A stretch of DNA of 64,000 bases. It comes from Novosphingobium profundi (GTDB lineage: Bacteria; Pseudomonadota; Alphaproteobacteria; Sphingomonadales; Sphingomonadaceae). Both the position numbers and the translations under genes were made by a program. Below are positions 34,361 to 42,254 of this stretch, piece after piece. The notes beneath the pieces were generated by a model. It was not told the DNA's origin. It worked only from the letters and a program-made list of their open reading frames with translations, and made no database searches. Every line of letters begins with the position of its first letter. Within the stretch, counting starts at the first letter, position 1. The DNA is taken from contig NZ_JAIVLF010000006.1 of NCBI RefSeq assembly GCF_020524485.1, forward strand, positions 434,001-498,000, written 5' to 3'.

Positions 34361-34816
34361 ATGACCCGCTGGCCGCTCCCCCAATACATGGCTCTCGCCC
34401 TCGCGCAAGCCCGCGAAGCCGCCGATTCGGGGGAGGTCCCTATCGGCGCTGTGGTGGTGAAGGATAAAAAGGTCATCGCCACCGGCCGCAACGCGCCCAG
34501 AGCCCGCCATGACCCCACGAGCCACGCTGAAATCGAGGCGATTCGCGAGGCCGCGCGAATCCTTGGCGATGAACGGCTGACCGGATGCGAGCTGTGGGTG
34601 ACGCTCGAACCTTGCGCGATGTGCGCCGGCGCGATCGCCCACGCCCGTATCGCCAGGCTCTACTATGCGGCCAGCGATCCCAAGGGCGGGGCTGTCGAAC
34701 ACGGCGCGCGCGTCTTCGATCACCCCCAGTGCCTCCACCGCCCCGAGGTCTATTCCGGCATGGGCGAGGCCGAAGCGGCGGACCTCCTGCGCACCTTCTT
34801 TCGTGACCGGCGTTGA
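34361..34816 (+). CDS. tadA: tRNA-specific adenosine deaminase TadA
   Basis: 151-residue zinc deaminase that converts A34 of tRNA-Arg(ACG) to inosine, allowing one tRNA to read CGU, CGC and CGA. The active site SHAEIEAIREAA (HAE) and TLEPCAMCAGAIAHARI (PCxxC) are intact, and FDHPQCLHRPEVYSGM matches TadA. An in-frame ATG twelve codons upstream exists, but ATG 34361 gives the usual N-terminus. A tRNA-Arg(CCG) gene, which reads the CGG codon TadA does not cover, occurs at 50145. Confidence 0.95.
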   Translation: MTRWPLPQYMALALAQAREAADSGEVPIGAVVVKDKKVIATGRNAPRARHDPTSHAEIEAIREAARILGDERLTGCELWVTLEPCAMCAGAIAHARIARLYYAASDPKGGAVEHGARVFDHPQCLHRPEVYSGMGEAEAADLLRTFFRDRR

Positions 34817-34848
34817 TCGGGGCCGGGAAGATAGAAAAAGGGAGTCTT

Positions 34849-34961
34849 CAAGGGGCCATCGCCCCTTGACCCCGGAATCGGCGACCTCACCACTCTCAGC
34901 CAAGGTGGCGCGCGGGACGTGAGCCAGACAGTTTGGGGAGCCCGAGGGCGATGGCCCTCGG
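34849..34961 (+). repeat. Dispersed 113-bp palindromic repeat, copy 5
   Basis: CAAGGGG hairpin at 34849-34868 and CCGAGGG hairpin at 34942-34961. It lies between convergent tadA (33 bp away) and the RNase T2 gene (24 bp away). Confidence 0.92.
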
Positions 34962-34984
34962 AATCACTTTCCTGATTGTCCAGC

Positions 34985-35698
34985 TCAAAGTCCCCGCCAG
35001 ATCTTCATCGCGGTATCGTCGCGCGCGCCCAGCCGCCGGGTGTCGCAGGCGCGGGGGCGGAAATCCGCGCCGTAGCAAAGGCGCACCTCCTGGAGCCAAC
35101 CCCGGCGGCTGAGGTGGATGCCGATGGCCTTGCGCGGCCAGTCGCGGTTGCGCGCGAGGAAGGCGTCGCGAACGTCTCCGGCTCTCAGGTCGTCCTTGCG
35201 CGAGAGGCGGTCGGCGTCGGGCCAGTGAACCGAGCGCCACAGGATCGCACTTACGCGGTAGTACCTGGCGGGGTCCTTCGTCATGCAGCTGCCGTGCTTG
35301 GCCCATTCGTGGACCAGCAGCGAAGGGGACGGGCTCATGCACAGGTGCCTGCGCAGCGTCTGCGGGCGGGGCAGGGGCGCCACTGCGCACCACTGCGGGG
35401 AGGGTCCCCGCGCGGCCTCGGGCCAAAGGCCGTGGAGGATGAAGCCGAAGCGCCCGAAGCGGGTGTCGCACTGCATCACCTTGGGATTGCCGCGGGTCTT
35501 GCACCAGTCAGGCGACCAGCTGGCCGCCAGCGTGTAGCCTGCGATGGGACGCGGGCGGGCAGGGCCATCGGGCGTGACCGGCTCCGGCGGCGCGAGTTGG
35601 CGCGGCATGCGGCACTGGTAGGCTTGTGCGAGGGCGTGCTGAGGGACAAGCGGCGTCACCAGGAGTGCGAGGCCGATGCAGATGCCCGCGCGCGCCAT
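34985..35698 (-). CDS. Periplasmic ribonuclease T2 family protein
   Basis: 237 residues with a signal peptide (GLALLVTPLVPQHALA). The two catalytic motifs of RNase T2 are intact: CAS I in FGRFGFILHGLWPEA and CAS II in VHEWAKHGSCMT, supplying His, Glu and Lys/His residues. Six or more cysteines indicate periplasmic disulfides. It would degrade RNA entering or released in the periplasm, as E. coli RNase I does. Third gene of the nadC-membrane protein-RNase set, starting directly after the membrane protein stop. Confidence 0.92.
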   Translation of the reverse strand: MARAGICIGLALLVTPLVPQHALAQAYQCRMPRQLAPPEPVTPDGPARPRPIAGYTLAASWSPDWCKTRGNPKVMQCDTRFGRFGFILHGLWPEAARGPSPQWCAVAPLPRPQTLRRHLCMSPSPSLLVHEWAKHGSCMTKDPARYYRVSAILWRSVHWPDADRLSRKDDLRAGDVRDAFLARNRDWPRKAIGIHLSRRGWLQEVRLCYGADFRPRACDTRRLGARDDTAMKIWRGL

Positions 35699-35699
35699 T

Positions 35700-36107
35700 C
35701 TAGCGGAAGATGTCCCGGTGATCGGGGGCCTGGCCTCTGGCGCGCACCCAGGCGAGCGCGTCGGTGCACAGCAGCAGCGCTACCGAGACAAGTTCGAGCG
35801 CGAGGTTCACAAGGCTCAGCGCCAGATGGAGCGAGCCTGGGGCCGCGTACTCTTCCCAGAAGACGATGGTCATCGGCAGGTCCAGCAGCGCAAGGCCGAC
35901 ATAGAACCACAGCGCGATGACGTTGGCGCGCCGGGCGATCATGTACCAGAAGCACAGGTAGTAGCCGACGGCGTACATCGCCATCAGCACCATCGGCAGG
36001 CTGCCGGGCTCCTGCGCATAGGTCAGCGGCACGGTGGCGAGGGCCGTGAGGCCCTGCGCCAGCATCAGGGCACCGAAGATGCGGATCGAGGTTGGCCGGG
36101 AAGCCAT
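35700..36107 (-). CDS. Small polytopic membrane protein of unknown function
   Basis: 135 residues with four likely transmembrane helices (FGALMLAQGLTALATVPLTY; VLMAMYAVGYYLCFWYMI; VIALWFYVGLALLDLPMTIV; LVNLALELVSVALLL). No catalytic motif or known family recognised. Its start lies 19 bp after the nadC stop and its stop two bases before the RNase T2 start, so it is the middle gene of a three-gene unit. Codon use is like its neighbours. Confidence 0.8.
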   Translation of the reverse strand: MASRPTSIRIFGALMLAQGLTALATVPLTYAQEPGSLPMVLMAMYAVGYYLCFWYMIARRANVIALWFYVGLALLDLPMTIVFWEEYAAPGSLHLALSLVNLALELVSVALLLCTDALAWVRARGQAPDHRDIFR

Positions 36108-36126
36108 CGCGCGCAGTCCTCCAGGG

Positions 36127-37002
36127 TCAGAGCGGGGTGAAATCGAGCCCGATGTCGGCCGCCGGCGCGCTCTGGGTGAGGCGCCCGACCGAGACATAAG
36201 TGACGCCCGAGGCCGCAATCGCACCGATGGTGGCGAGATTGACCCCGCCCGAGGCCTCGGTGGGCACGCGCCCGGCGACGCGGGCCACGGCCTCGCGCAG
36301 CATGTCGGGGCCCATGTTGTCGAGCAGGAGGTGGTGGGCGCCCGCCTCGATGGCCGGTTCGATCTGTTCGAGGTGATCGACCTCGCAGATGATCTGCGCA
36401 ACGCCCGCTGCGCGCGCGCGCGCCACGGCCGGGCCGACGCCGCCCGCGACAAGGACGTGGTTGTCCTTGATCATGGCGGCATCCCACAGGCCCATGCGGT
36501 GGTTCTGGGCGCCGCCCATGCGGGTGGCGTACTTTTCGAGGTGCCGCAGGCCCGGAATGGTCTTGCGCGTGTCGAGAAGGGTCGCGTGGCCCTCCATCGC
36601 ATCGACGTAGGCGCGGGTCATCGTGGCGATGCCGGACAGGTGCTGGACGGTGTTGAGCGCGCTGCGCTCGGCTGTCAGCATGGCGCGCGCGTTGCCGGTG
36701 AGGCGCATGAGGTCGGCGCCCGGCTGGACCTGCGTGCCTTCTGCGACGAGAATCTCGATTTCCATTTCGGGATCGAGCGCGCGGAAGAAGGCGGCGGCGA
36801 GCGGCAGGCCTGCCACCGTGATCGCATCGCGCGAATCCATGACGCCCGAGAAGCGCGCGTCGGCATCGATGACGCTTTCGCTGGTGACGTCGCGTCCGCC
36901 TCCGGGAAGTCCTTCGCCCAGGTCCTCGGCGAGGGTGGCGGCAACGAATGTGTCGATGGCGAAGGCCTCGGATGCGAGGCCGGACAGGGTCGGCTCAGTC
37001 AT
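36127..37002 (-). CDS. nadC: Nicotinate-nucleotide pyrophosphorylase (carboxylating) NadC
   Basis: Quinolinate phosphoribosyltransferase of 291 residues in de novo NAD synthesis. Visible are ALNTVQHLSGIATMTRAYVD, the substrate-binding DTRKTIPGLRHLEKYATRMG, GGAQNHRMGLWDAAMIKDNH and the C-terminal LLLDNMGPDMLREAV with EASGGVNLATIGAIAASGVT. These match NadC throughout. ATG 37002 gives the family N-terminus, and the frame open upstream is not supported. No nadA or nadB neighbours. Confidence 0.96.
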   Translation of the reverse strand: MTEPTLSGLASEAFAIDTFVAATLAEDLGEGLPGGGRDVTSESVIDADARFSGVMDSRDAITVAGLPLAAAFFRALDPEMEIEILVAEGTQVQPGADLMRLTGNARAMLTAERSALNTVQHLSGIATMTRAYVDAMEGHATLLDTRKTIPGLRHLEKYATRMGGAQNHRMGLWDAAMIKDNHVLVAGGVGPAVARARAAGVAQIICEVDHLEQIEPAIEAGAHHLLLDNMGPDMLREAVARVAGRVPTEASGGVNLATIGAIAASGVTYVSVGRLTQSAPAADIGLDFTPL

Positions 37003-37085
37003 ATGCGTGTCCTTGCCAAGCGATTGCCCGCCTGTCGAGGAGGCGTTGCATCCCGGATTTGCAAAATACGCAAAAGGAGAGCATA

Positions 37086-37248
37086 GGGGCTCCAACACGA
37101 GCTCACAGGCCACAAGGCGCTCGTGGCTGCATGACCCAGGACCCACGGCCCGGAGCCCCCCGCTTCAGGTGCCCGCAGTCCCCCCGGATCGCTGTTCAGC
37201 CCAACCCTGCCGATGCCCGGACGCCCCCCGCGTCTGCCGGGCGTTTTT
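37086..37248 (+). ncRNA. Candidate small RNA between nadC and a plus-strand gene
   Basis: In the 374-bp gap 37003-37376 the plus strand has a perfect closing stem GGGGCTCC (37086-37093) with GGAGCCCC (37152-37159). It encloses a hairpin ACGAGC/GCTCGT (37097-37124) that competes with an alternative GCCAC/GTGGC (37109-37127). About 55 bases later comes a terminator ending at 37248. No ORF precedes that terminator on this strand. No RNA family recognised; 4.5S/SRP core motifs are absent. Ends are approximate. Confidence 0.45.
37215..37248 (+). terminator. Rho-independent terminator with no upstream coding gene
   Basis: GCCCGGACGC (37215-37224) pairs with GCGT-ctg-CCGGGC (37230-37242), ten pairs with a three-base bulge and a CCCCC loop, followed by G and five T. 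Confidence 0.82.
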
Positions 37249-37376
37249 CGGCTGCCGTTCTGGCCCACACCGCTCGTGCCCGGGATCGGATTGCGTGCGC
37301 ACCCTGCAAAGGAGCGCAAGGTCCTCCCGTTCAACAGCAATGCCGGGTCGCCGGTACACGATATAGGAGCAGTTTC

Positions 37377-37586
37377 ATGGCCCAGGGCCCCATCAAGCCT
37401 TTCCTCATCCAGAAGGACGAGAGCGGCAATTTCCGTCTGACCGTGCGCACCACGCGCTACAACTCGATCGGTTACCCGATCGTCTCGTCCAAGCTGCAGG
37501 ACGAGATCTTCGAGACGCAGTCGGCGGCCAAGGCCTTTGCCCGCAAGAACTTCAACGCCGAAGCCGGTGAGTACGCGACCAAGTAA
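37377..37586 (+). CDS. Small conserved-looking protein, 69 residues
   Basis: MAQGPIKPFLIQKDESGNFR followed by LTVRTTRYNSIGYPIVSSKL and a helical basic end (QSAAKAFARKNFNAEAGEYA). The compact beta-beta-alpha look and strong TAGGAG ribosome site seven bases before the ATG argue for a real gene. No family recognised. It lies 128 bp after an orphan terminator and is followed by a strong intrinsic terminator, so it is a stand-alone unit. Confidence 0.82.
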   Translation: MAQGPIKPFLIQKDESGNFRLTVRTTRYNSIGYPIVSSKLQDEIFETQSAAKAFARKNFNAEAGEYATK

Positions 37587-37655
37587 GGTTGCGCGAAACA
37601 CCCGGCCGGACACCGGCCACCCCTTGCACCTGAATGGCCGGTGCCTCGTGCGACG

Positions 37656-37702
37656 AAGGGCCCTGCCCGTCCCCTGGAAAGGGTGACCGGCGGGGCCCTT
37701 TT
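37656..37702 (+). terminator. Rho-independent terminator after small gene
   Basis: AAGGGCCC (37656-37663) pairs with GGGCCCTT (37693-37700); the stem continues inward with GCCCGTC/GACCGGC and the 3' side runs into TTTT. A preceding hairpin CACCGGCCA/TGGCCGGTG (around 37611-37645) adds a second stable stem between the convergent genes. Confidence 0.85.
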
Positions 37703-37730
37703 GATTCGTTTTCCGGCGCTGGTTCGTGGG

Positions 37731-38531
37731 TCAGTGCACGAAGCGGGCGATCACGTCGCGGTAGCTGCGCGAGACCTTCACCTGCGCGCCCGAATCGAGC
37801 ACGAGGAAGCATTCGCCGTTGGTGTGCGGCTTGACCTGGCGGACCTGGTTGAGGTTGACGATGGTCGAGCGGTGGACGCGCTGGAACACGCGCGGGTCGA
37901 GGCGGCGTTCCAGGTCCTTCATCGTCTCGCGCAGGATCAGCGAATTGTCGGCGGTGCGGATGCACATGTAGTCACCCGCCGCCTCGATGTGCTCGATCGT
38001 GTCGACATCGATGCGGAAGATCTGGCCGCGGTCCTTGATGTTGATGAGCTTCTCGTAGCGCTCCGAGGCGGCCTGTTCGGGGTCTTCCGGGATGTGGTCG
38101 ACTGCATCGGGGGCCACTTCGGCAAGTACCGACTTCAGCTTCTCGGCCTCTTCGGCGGACTTCTTTTCCGCGATGCGCTGGCGCACGCGGGCCAGCGTGT
38201 CGTCGAGCTTGCTCTCGTCGACCGGCTTCATCAGGTAGTTCACCGCGTTGGCCTCGAAGGCGCGCACGGCGTGCTCCTGATAGGCGGTCACGAAGACGAA
38301 GAGCGGGGGTTCGATCTCCATCACGCCCTTGACCACCGAGAAGCCGTCGAAGCCGGGCATCTGGATGTCGAGGAAGACGAGATCGGGCTTTTCGGTCTTG
38401 ATCTTGCGGATCGCCTCGCGCCCGTTCGAGCACGTGTCGATGATCTCGACATCGGGGTATTTCTCGAGGCGCAGCTGCAGGCCCTGGATGGCCAGCTTCT
38501 CGTCGTCGACAAGGATCGTGCGAATTGTCAT
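37731..38531 (-). CDS. LytTR response regulator (AlgR/LytR type)
   Basis: 266-residue two-component regulator. The receiver domain begins TIRTILVDDEKLAIQGLQLR, the phosphoacceptor Asp lies in LVFLDIQMPGFDGF, with FVTAYQEHAVRAFE and a conserved Lys in NYLMKPVDE. A linker of about 35 residues leads to a LytTR DNA-binding domain (INIKDRGQIFRIDVDTIEHI, YMCIRTADN, FQRVHRSTIVNLNQV). LytTR proteins bind pairs of short direct repeats. The partner kinase gene lies 81 bp upstream in the same direction. Targets not evident. Confidence 0.94.
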   Translation of the reverse strand: MTIRTILVDDEKLAIQGLQLRLEKYPDVEIIDTCSNGREAIRKIKTEKPDLVFLDIQMPGFDGFSVVKGVMEIEPPLFVFVTAYQEHAVRAFEANAVNYLMKPVDESKLDDTLARVRQRIAEKKSAEEAEKLKSVLAEVAPDAVDHIPEDPEQAASERYEKLINIKDRGQIFRIDVDTIEHIEAAGDYMCIRTADNSLILRETMKDLERRLDPRVFQRVHRSTIVNLNQVRQVKPHTNGECFLVLDSGAQVKVSRSYRDVIARFVH

Positions 38532-38612
38532 CTTTTTACTTCTCCGGAAAAAAGCGCAATGCGCGCCATCCCCCTTTGTTCCCGCCCCCTTTGGTGATTG
38601 CGGGTGGTGTGC

Positions 38613-39785
38613 TCAGCGTCCCGCCAGAGCGGCCTGGGGTGGCCGACCGGGCAGGTCTTCCTCGGCTTCGTCCCGGCGTTCGGCGGGCATCTCGATAAGG
38701 ACGGCAAAGCCGCCCTCGACCGGTTCGAGCGTCTCGAAACGGTGATCCTCGCCGTACGCCTGGTCAAGCCTGTCACGAATGTTCGATAGGCCAACGCCGG
38801 TGGATACCGGCTCCCCTCCATCGTAGGTCATGCCCGACAACCTGTTGTCGGTGGTGGCGCTTTGCAAGCCCGGCCCGGTATCGGAGACGGTAATGCGAAG
38901 CGTAGGGCCGATGAGTTGCGTGGCGATGGTGATCTCGGCCCCGGATTCCTGCGGGCTCACGGCATACTTGATGGCGTTTTCGACCAGCGGCTGGAGCAGC
39001 AGCGAGGGCAGCAGGCACTTCTCGGTGGCGGGATCGATGGTGAAGGTGGTGCGCAGCCGTTCCTCGAAGCGCATGCGCTCGATGTCGAGGTAGAGTTTCA
39101 GCGTCTCGACCTCCTGCGCCACCGTCACCCGCGCGGAGGGCTTGTTGACGAGGGTGTAGCGCAGGAACGAGGAAAGCCGGCTCAGCATCGCGTTCGCCGG
39201 CTCTGTCTGCTTGAGCAGCACCAGCGTCGAGATCGAGTTCAGCGTGTTGAACAGGAAGTGCGGGTTGAGCTGGTAGCGCAGCATGGCCAGCTGCGCGCTC
39301 GTCGCCTGGCTTTCGAGCCGGATCAGCTGGTCGTTCTGCTCCTCCACCTGGAGGTAGAAGTTGATCGCGTAGTAAAGCGCGGACCAGGCACCCAGCAGCG
39401 TCGCGTCGATGTAGAGCACGCCCAGAAACAGCTGGGTGAAGCTGGCGTCGCTGTCGGTGCGCCAGAGCGACCAGACCCAGGCGTCGATGAAAGCGTGGAG
39501 CGAGACCGCAAAGGCCAGGATCACCGCGGTCAGGCCCCAGGTGATGATCGGGCGGCGTGTGATGAGCCCCCGGTAGATCACCGAGAGGACGAGCGAGATC
39601 GAGAAGCCGGTGATCGTCTGGATCAGCACCAGGACCAGCGAGGTCAGCGGCTGGTTGTTGGCGATCATCGACATCGTGCGCAGCAGCATCGCACCGGCCC
39701 AGCCGGCGGTCTGCAGGCGCCAGAAGGCCTTGTCCTTGTTCGCGAAGAACGGAATCGGCTGGATGGGCAGTACGCGCATGACCAT
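38613..39785 (-). CDS. LytS-type sensor histidine kinase
   Basis: 390 residues. Four hydrophobic helices in the first 160 residues (for example LVLVLIQTITGFSISLVLSV and WGLTAVILAFAVSLHAFIDA) serve as the sensing part. The cytoplasmic half has the His_kinase phosphoacceptor AMLRYQLNPHFLFNTLNSIS, then the ATPase N-box VENAIKYAV, SDTGPGLQ and GVGLSNIRDRL. It phosphorylates the LytTR regulator encoded just downstream. The signal is unknown; the simple membrane domain offers no recognised ligand site. Two in-frame ATGs two codons apart are possible starts. Confidence 0.93.
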   Translation of the reverse strand: MVMRVLPIQPIPFFANKDKAFWRLQTAGWAGAMLLRTMSMIANNQPLTSLVLVLIQTITGFSISLVLSVIYRGLITRRPIITWGLTAVILAFAVSLHAFIDAWVWSLWRTDSDASFTQLFLGVLYIDATLLGAWSALYYAINFYLQVEEQNDQLIRLESQATSAQLAMLRYQLNPHFLFNTLNSISTLVLLKQTEPANAMLSRLSSFLRYTLVNKPSARVTVAQEVETLKLYLDIERMRFEERLRTTFTIDPATEKCLLPSLLLQPLVENAIKYAVSPQESGAEITIATQLIGPTLRITVSDTGPGLQSATTDNRLSGMTYDGGEPVSTGVGLSNIRDRLDQAYGEDHRFETLEPVEGGFAVLIEMPAERRDEAEEDLPGRPPQAALAGR

Positions 39786-39840
39786 GGTCTAGCCTAGATT
39801 GGGGGCGGCCCGAAACCGGGCCGCCTGAAAAGCAGTGGGC

Positions 39841-40557
39841 TCAGCTGTCCTGTGCAGAGCGTGCGGCGCGCGCCTCGTCGAGCGCGCGGGACAGCTGGTC
39901 GATGCCGACCGCGCCTGCGATCAGGGCGTCGCCCGCAATCCAGCTCGGCGTTCCGGTGAAGCCCAGTTGACTCGCCATCTTGAGGTTGCGCTGGATCTCC
40001 TCATCGACCGTGGGGCTTTCGGCCACGCGGCGCGCGCGCTCCATGTCGAGGCCGACCTTCTGCGCGACTGCCTCGATCGTGGCTTCATCGACCTGGCCTG
40101 CCGCGTACATTGCGTCATGGAACGCCGGGTACTTGCCCTGTTCGGCGGCGGCGAGCGCCATGCGCGCGGCGGCCGGGCTTGCCGGGCTGATCACGGGCAG
40201 TTCGCGCACGACGATGCGCAGGTCCGGGTTCTTCGCGATCAGCGCCTGCACGTCGGGCAGGCTCTGGCGGCAGTAGCCACAGGCAAAATCGCTGAATTCG
40301 ACCAGCGTGGTGGTGCCGTCGGGATTGCCCAGGACCGCGCCGGGGAAGGGGGTTTCCACGCTCTGGCGCACCCCGGCGAGCTGCTCTTGCGATTCGCGCT
40401 TCTGCAGGTTTTCCATCGCCTGGGGCAGGATCTCGGGGTGTTCGAGGATGTAGTCGTGGACTACGCGTTCCACCGCCAAGCGGCCTGCGAACCAGCCGCC
40501 TGTGCCAATCACGGCGATGGCGGCAATCCCGGCAGCAAGCTTCGTTCCCATTCCCAT
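39841..40557 (-). CDS. Periplasmic DsbA-family thiol:disulfide protein (Com1-like)
   Basis: 238 residues with an N-terminal membrane anchor or uncleaved signal (LAAGIAAIAVIGTGGWFAG). A helical stretch leads to the thioredoxin fold with active site FACGYCRQS and the cis-Pro loop in FTGTPSWIAGDAL. The layout matches the DsbA/ScsC/Com1-like group of alphaproteobacteria, in which oligomerising N-terminal helices and CxxC give isomerase or oxidase activity. It follows the M48 protease gene by 59 bp in the same direction, an envelope protein-quality pairing. Confidence 0.92.
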   Translation of the reverse strand: MGMGTKLAAGIAAIAVIGTGGWFAGRLAVERVVHDYILEHPEILPQAMENLQKRESQEQLAGVRQSVETPFPGAVLGNPDGTTTLVEFSDFACGYCRQSLPDVQALIAKNPDLRIVVRELPVISPASPAAARMALAAAEQGKYPAFHDAMYAAGQVDEATIEAVAQKVGLDMERARRVAESPTVDEEIQRNLKMASQLGFTGTPSWIAGDALIAGAVGIDQLSRALDEARAARSAQDS

Positions 40558-40616
40558 GTGTATCCTGGCGTCCTGTCTGGTCTGTCGAGGGTGGTCGGTG
40601 GTTGTGTGAAGGTGCC

Positions 40617-41978
40617 CTAGCGGCGCTCGGCGCGGCGTTCCAGTTCAGCGCGCGCCTGCATCTCGATATCCTGGGCACGAAGCCAGTCGGCGGAGTATTC
40701 CGGGAGGCCCGCCTCGGCGGCCTGGGCGCTGCGCAGGGCCTCCGCCATGCGGCCCGAGAGCGCCTGCTGTTCGGCGCTGGCAAGATAGGCGCGGGGCATG
40801 TCGTTGTCCTGTGCGTAGATGACGCCCAGCTGGTACCAGGCAAAGGGGTTCTCGCGGTCGCGCACCACGGCGGCCTTGAGAACGCGGCGCGCCTCGTCGT
40901 GGTTGGCGCGGTCTTCGGTTGCGATCAGCGCGTGGCCGAAGAGGGTGGCGATGAGCGGCTGGTTGCCCGTTTCCTGCGTGGCCTTGCGCAAGGGCTCGAG
41001 CGCCTTTTTCGGCTGCCCGCTTTCCAGCAGGATCTGCCCCTGCATTTCCAGGAAATAGGGATCTTCGGGGTCGGTCTCGACCAGGGCGGCGACTTCCGCG
41101 CTCGCCTTCTCGAACTGGTTCTCGCGGTGGTAGGCGTAGGCGCGGGCATAGCGCGCGGGCACCGTGTTGACGGTCGTGGGATATTCGCGGAACACGAGGC
41201 GCGGCTCGGCGAGGTAGCCGAACAGCTTGGCCTTCATGCGCACGAAGCGTTTCTGGATGTCGGCGTTGGCCGGTTTATCCCAGGCCGGGTCCTTCTGGTA
41301 GGTGTCCTGGAGCGTCTGGATACGGTCCCCGGTGAGCGGGTGGGTGGAGAAGAACTCGTCGCCCTCCTGCGGACGGTAGCCATGACGAAATTCCAGGTTC
41401 TGCAGCTTCTTGAAGAACTCGATCGAGCCGCGCCCGCTGATCCCGGCCTTGGATAGGTACTCCGCGCCCGCCGCGTCGGCCGAGGCTTCCTGCGAGCGGG
41501 TGTAGGCAAGGAACTTGCCCATTGCGGCCTGCTGCCCGGCCATCATCACGCCAAGGCCCGCTTCCGCGCTGCCGGCCGCTGCGGCGGCCGCGCCCAGCAG
41601 CAGCGAGAGGATCGAGATATTGCTCGCTGCCGAGGCGCCCGGGCGCAGCACGGCATGCCCGCCGGTGACGTGGCCCAGCTCGTGCGCGATCACGCCCTGG
41701 ACTTCCTCGGCGGTGTCCGCCTCGTTGATGAGGCCCGCATTGACGTAGACCGCCTGGCCGCCCGCAACGAAGGCGTTGACCGACATGTCGTTGACGAGAA
41801 CGATGTCGACGTTCTCGGGCTCCAGCCCGGAGGCCGCAATCAGCGGCTCGGCCATGTCGTGGAGCAGCGCCTCTGTCTCGGCGTCGCGCAGGATCGATTG
41901 CGCGGCGGCCGGGGTGGCCGACCAGCCGAGCAGGGCCAGAACGGAAATCAGGGCAGCGGCGAAACGCATCAACGGCAT
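40617..41978 (-). CDS. M48-family periplasmic metalloprotease with TPR region (BepA-like)
   Basis: 453 residues. A signal peptide ends near AAAQ. The M48 zinc site is GVIAHELGHVTGGHA (HExxH) with the third ligand in EASADAAGAEYL. A C-terminal half with repeated 34-residue helical pairs (DPEDPYFLEMQGQILLESGQ; NPFAWYQLGVIYAQDNDMPR) is TPR-like. This combination is that of BepA/YfgC, which helps or degrades LptD and other outer-membrane proteins at the BAM complex. The DsbA-like gene follows, fitting a role in disulfide-containing envelope proteins. Confidence 0.93.
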   Translation of the reverse strand: MPLMRFAAALISVLALLGWSATPAAAQSILRDAETEALLHDMAEPLIAASGLEPENVDIVLVNDMSVNAFVAGGQAVYVNAGLINEADTAEEVQGVIAHELGHVTGGHAVLRPGASAASNISILSLLLGAAAAAAGSAEAGLGVMMAGQQAAMGKFLAYTRSQEASADAAGAEYLSKAGISGRGSIEFFKKLQNLEFRHGYRPQEGDEFFSTHPLTGDRIQTLQDTYQKDPAWDKPANADIQKRFVRMKAKLFGYLAEPRLVFREYPTTVNTVPARYARAYAYHRENQFEKASAEVAALVETDPEDPYFLEMQGQILLESGQPKKALEPLRKATQETGNQPLIATLFGHALIATEDRANHDEARRVLKAAVVRDRENPFAWYQLGVIYAQDNDMPRAYLASAEQQALSGRMAEALRSAQAAEAGLPEYSADWLRAQDIEMQARAELERRAERR

Positions 41979-42106
41979 GGTGCCTCTAGGGCCTTTCGGG
42001 CCTTAACCGGTGCTGAAGCGCCCTTCGAGCAGGGCGCCGGGGAACGGTGCGAAGCCTAGCGGGGGCGATGGGCCGTGGGAAGTGGGGACGGAGGAAGGAC
42101 AATGAC

Positions 42107-42219
42107 CAAGGGGCCATCGCCCCTTGACCGCGGAATCGGCGACCTCACCTCTTTCGGCCACCAGTGCATGCGGGACGTGAGGTCGACAGTTCGGGGAGCC
42201 CGAGGGCGATGGCCCTCGG
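42107..42219 (+). repeat. Dispersed 113-bp palindromic repeat, copy 6
   Basis: CAAGGGG hairpin at 42107-42126 and CCGAGGG hairpin at 42200-42219. It lies 36 bp beyond the 3' end of the PAS-protein gene. It is the only copy whose CCGAGGG end, rather than CAAGGGG, faces the nearest gene end. Confidence 0.92.
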
Positions 42220-42254
42220 ATATCTCTTCTTCTGCCAGCCCCTGGCCGTTGTGC

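Noticed and set aside
37086..37160. SRP 4.5S RNA
   Set aside because: No GGAAGGAAGCAGCC-like core loop; structure differs.
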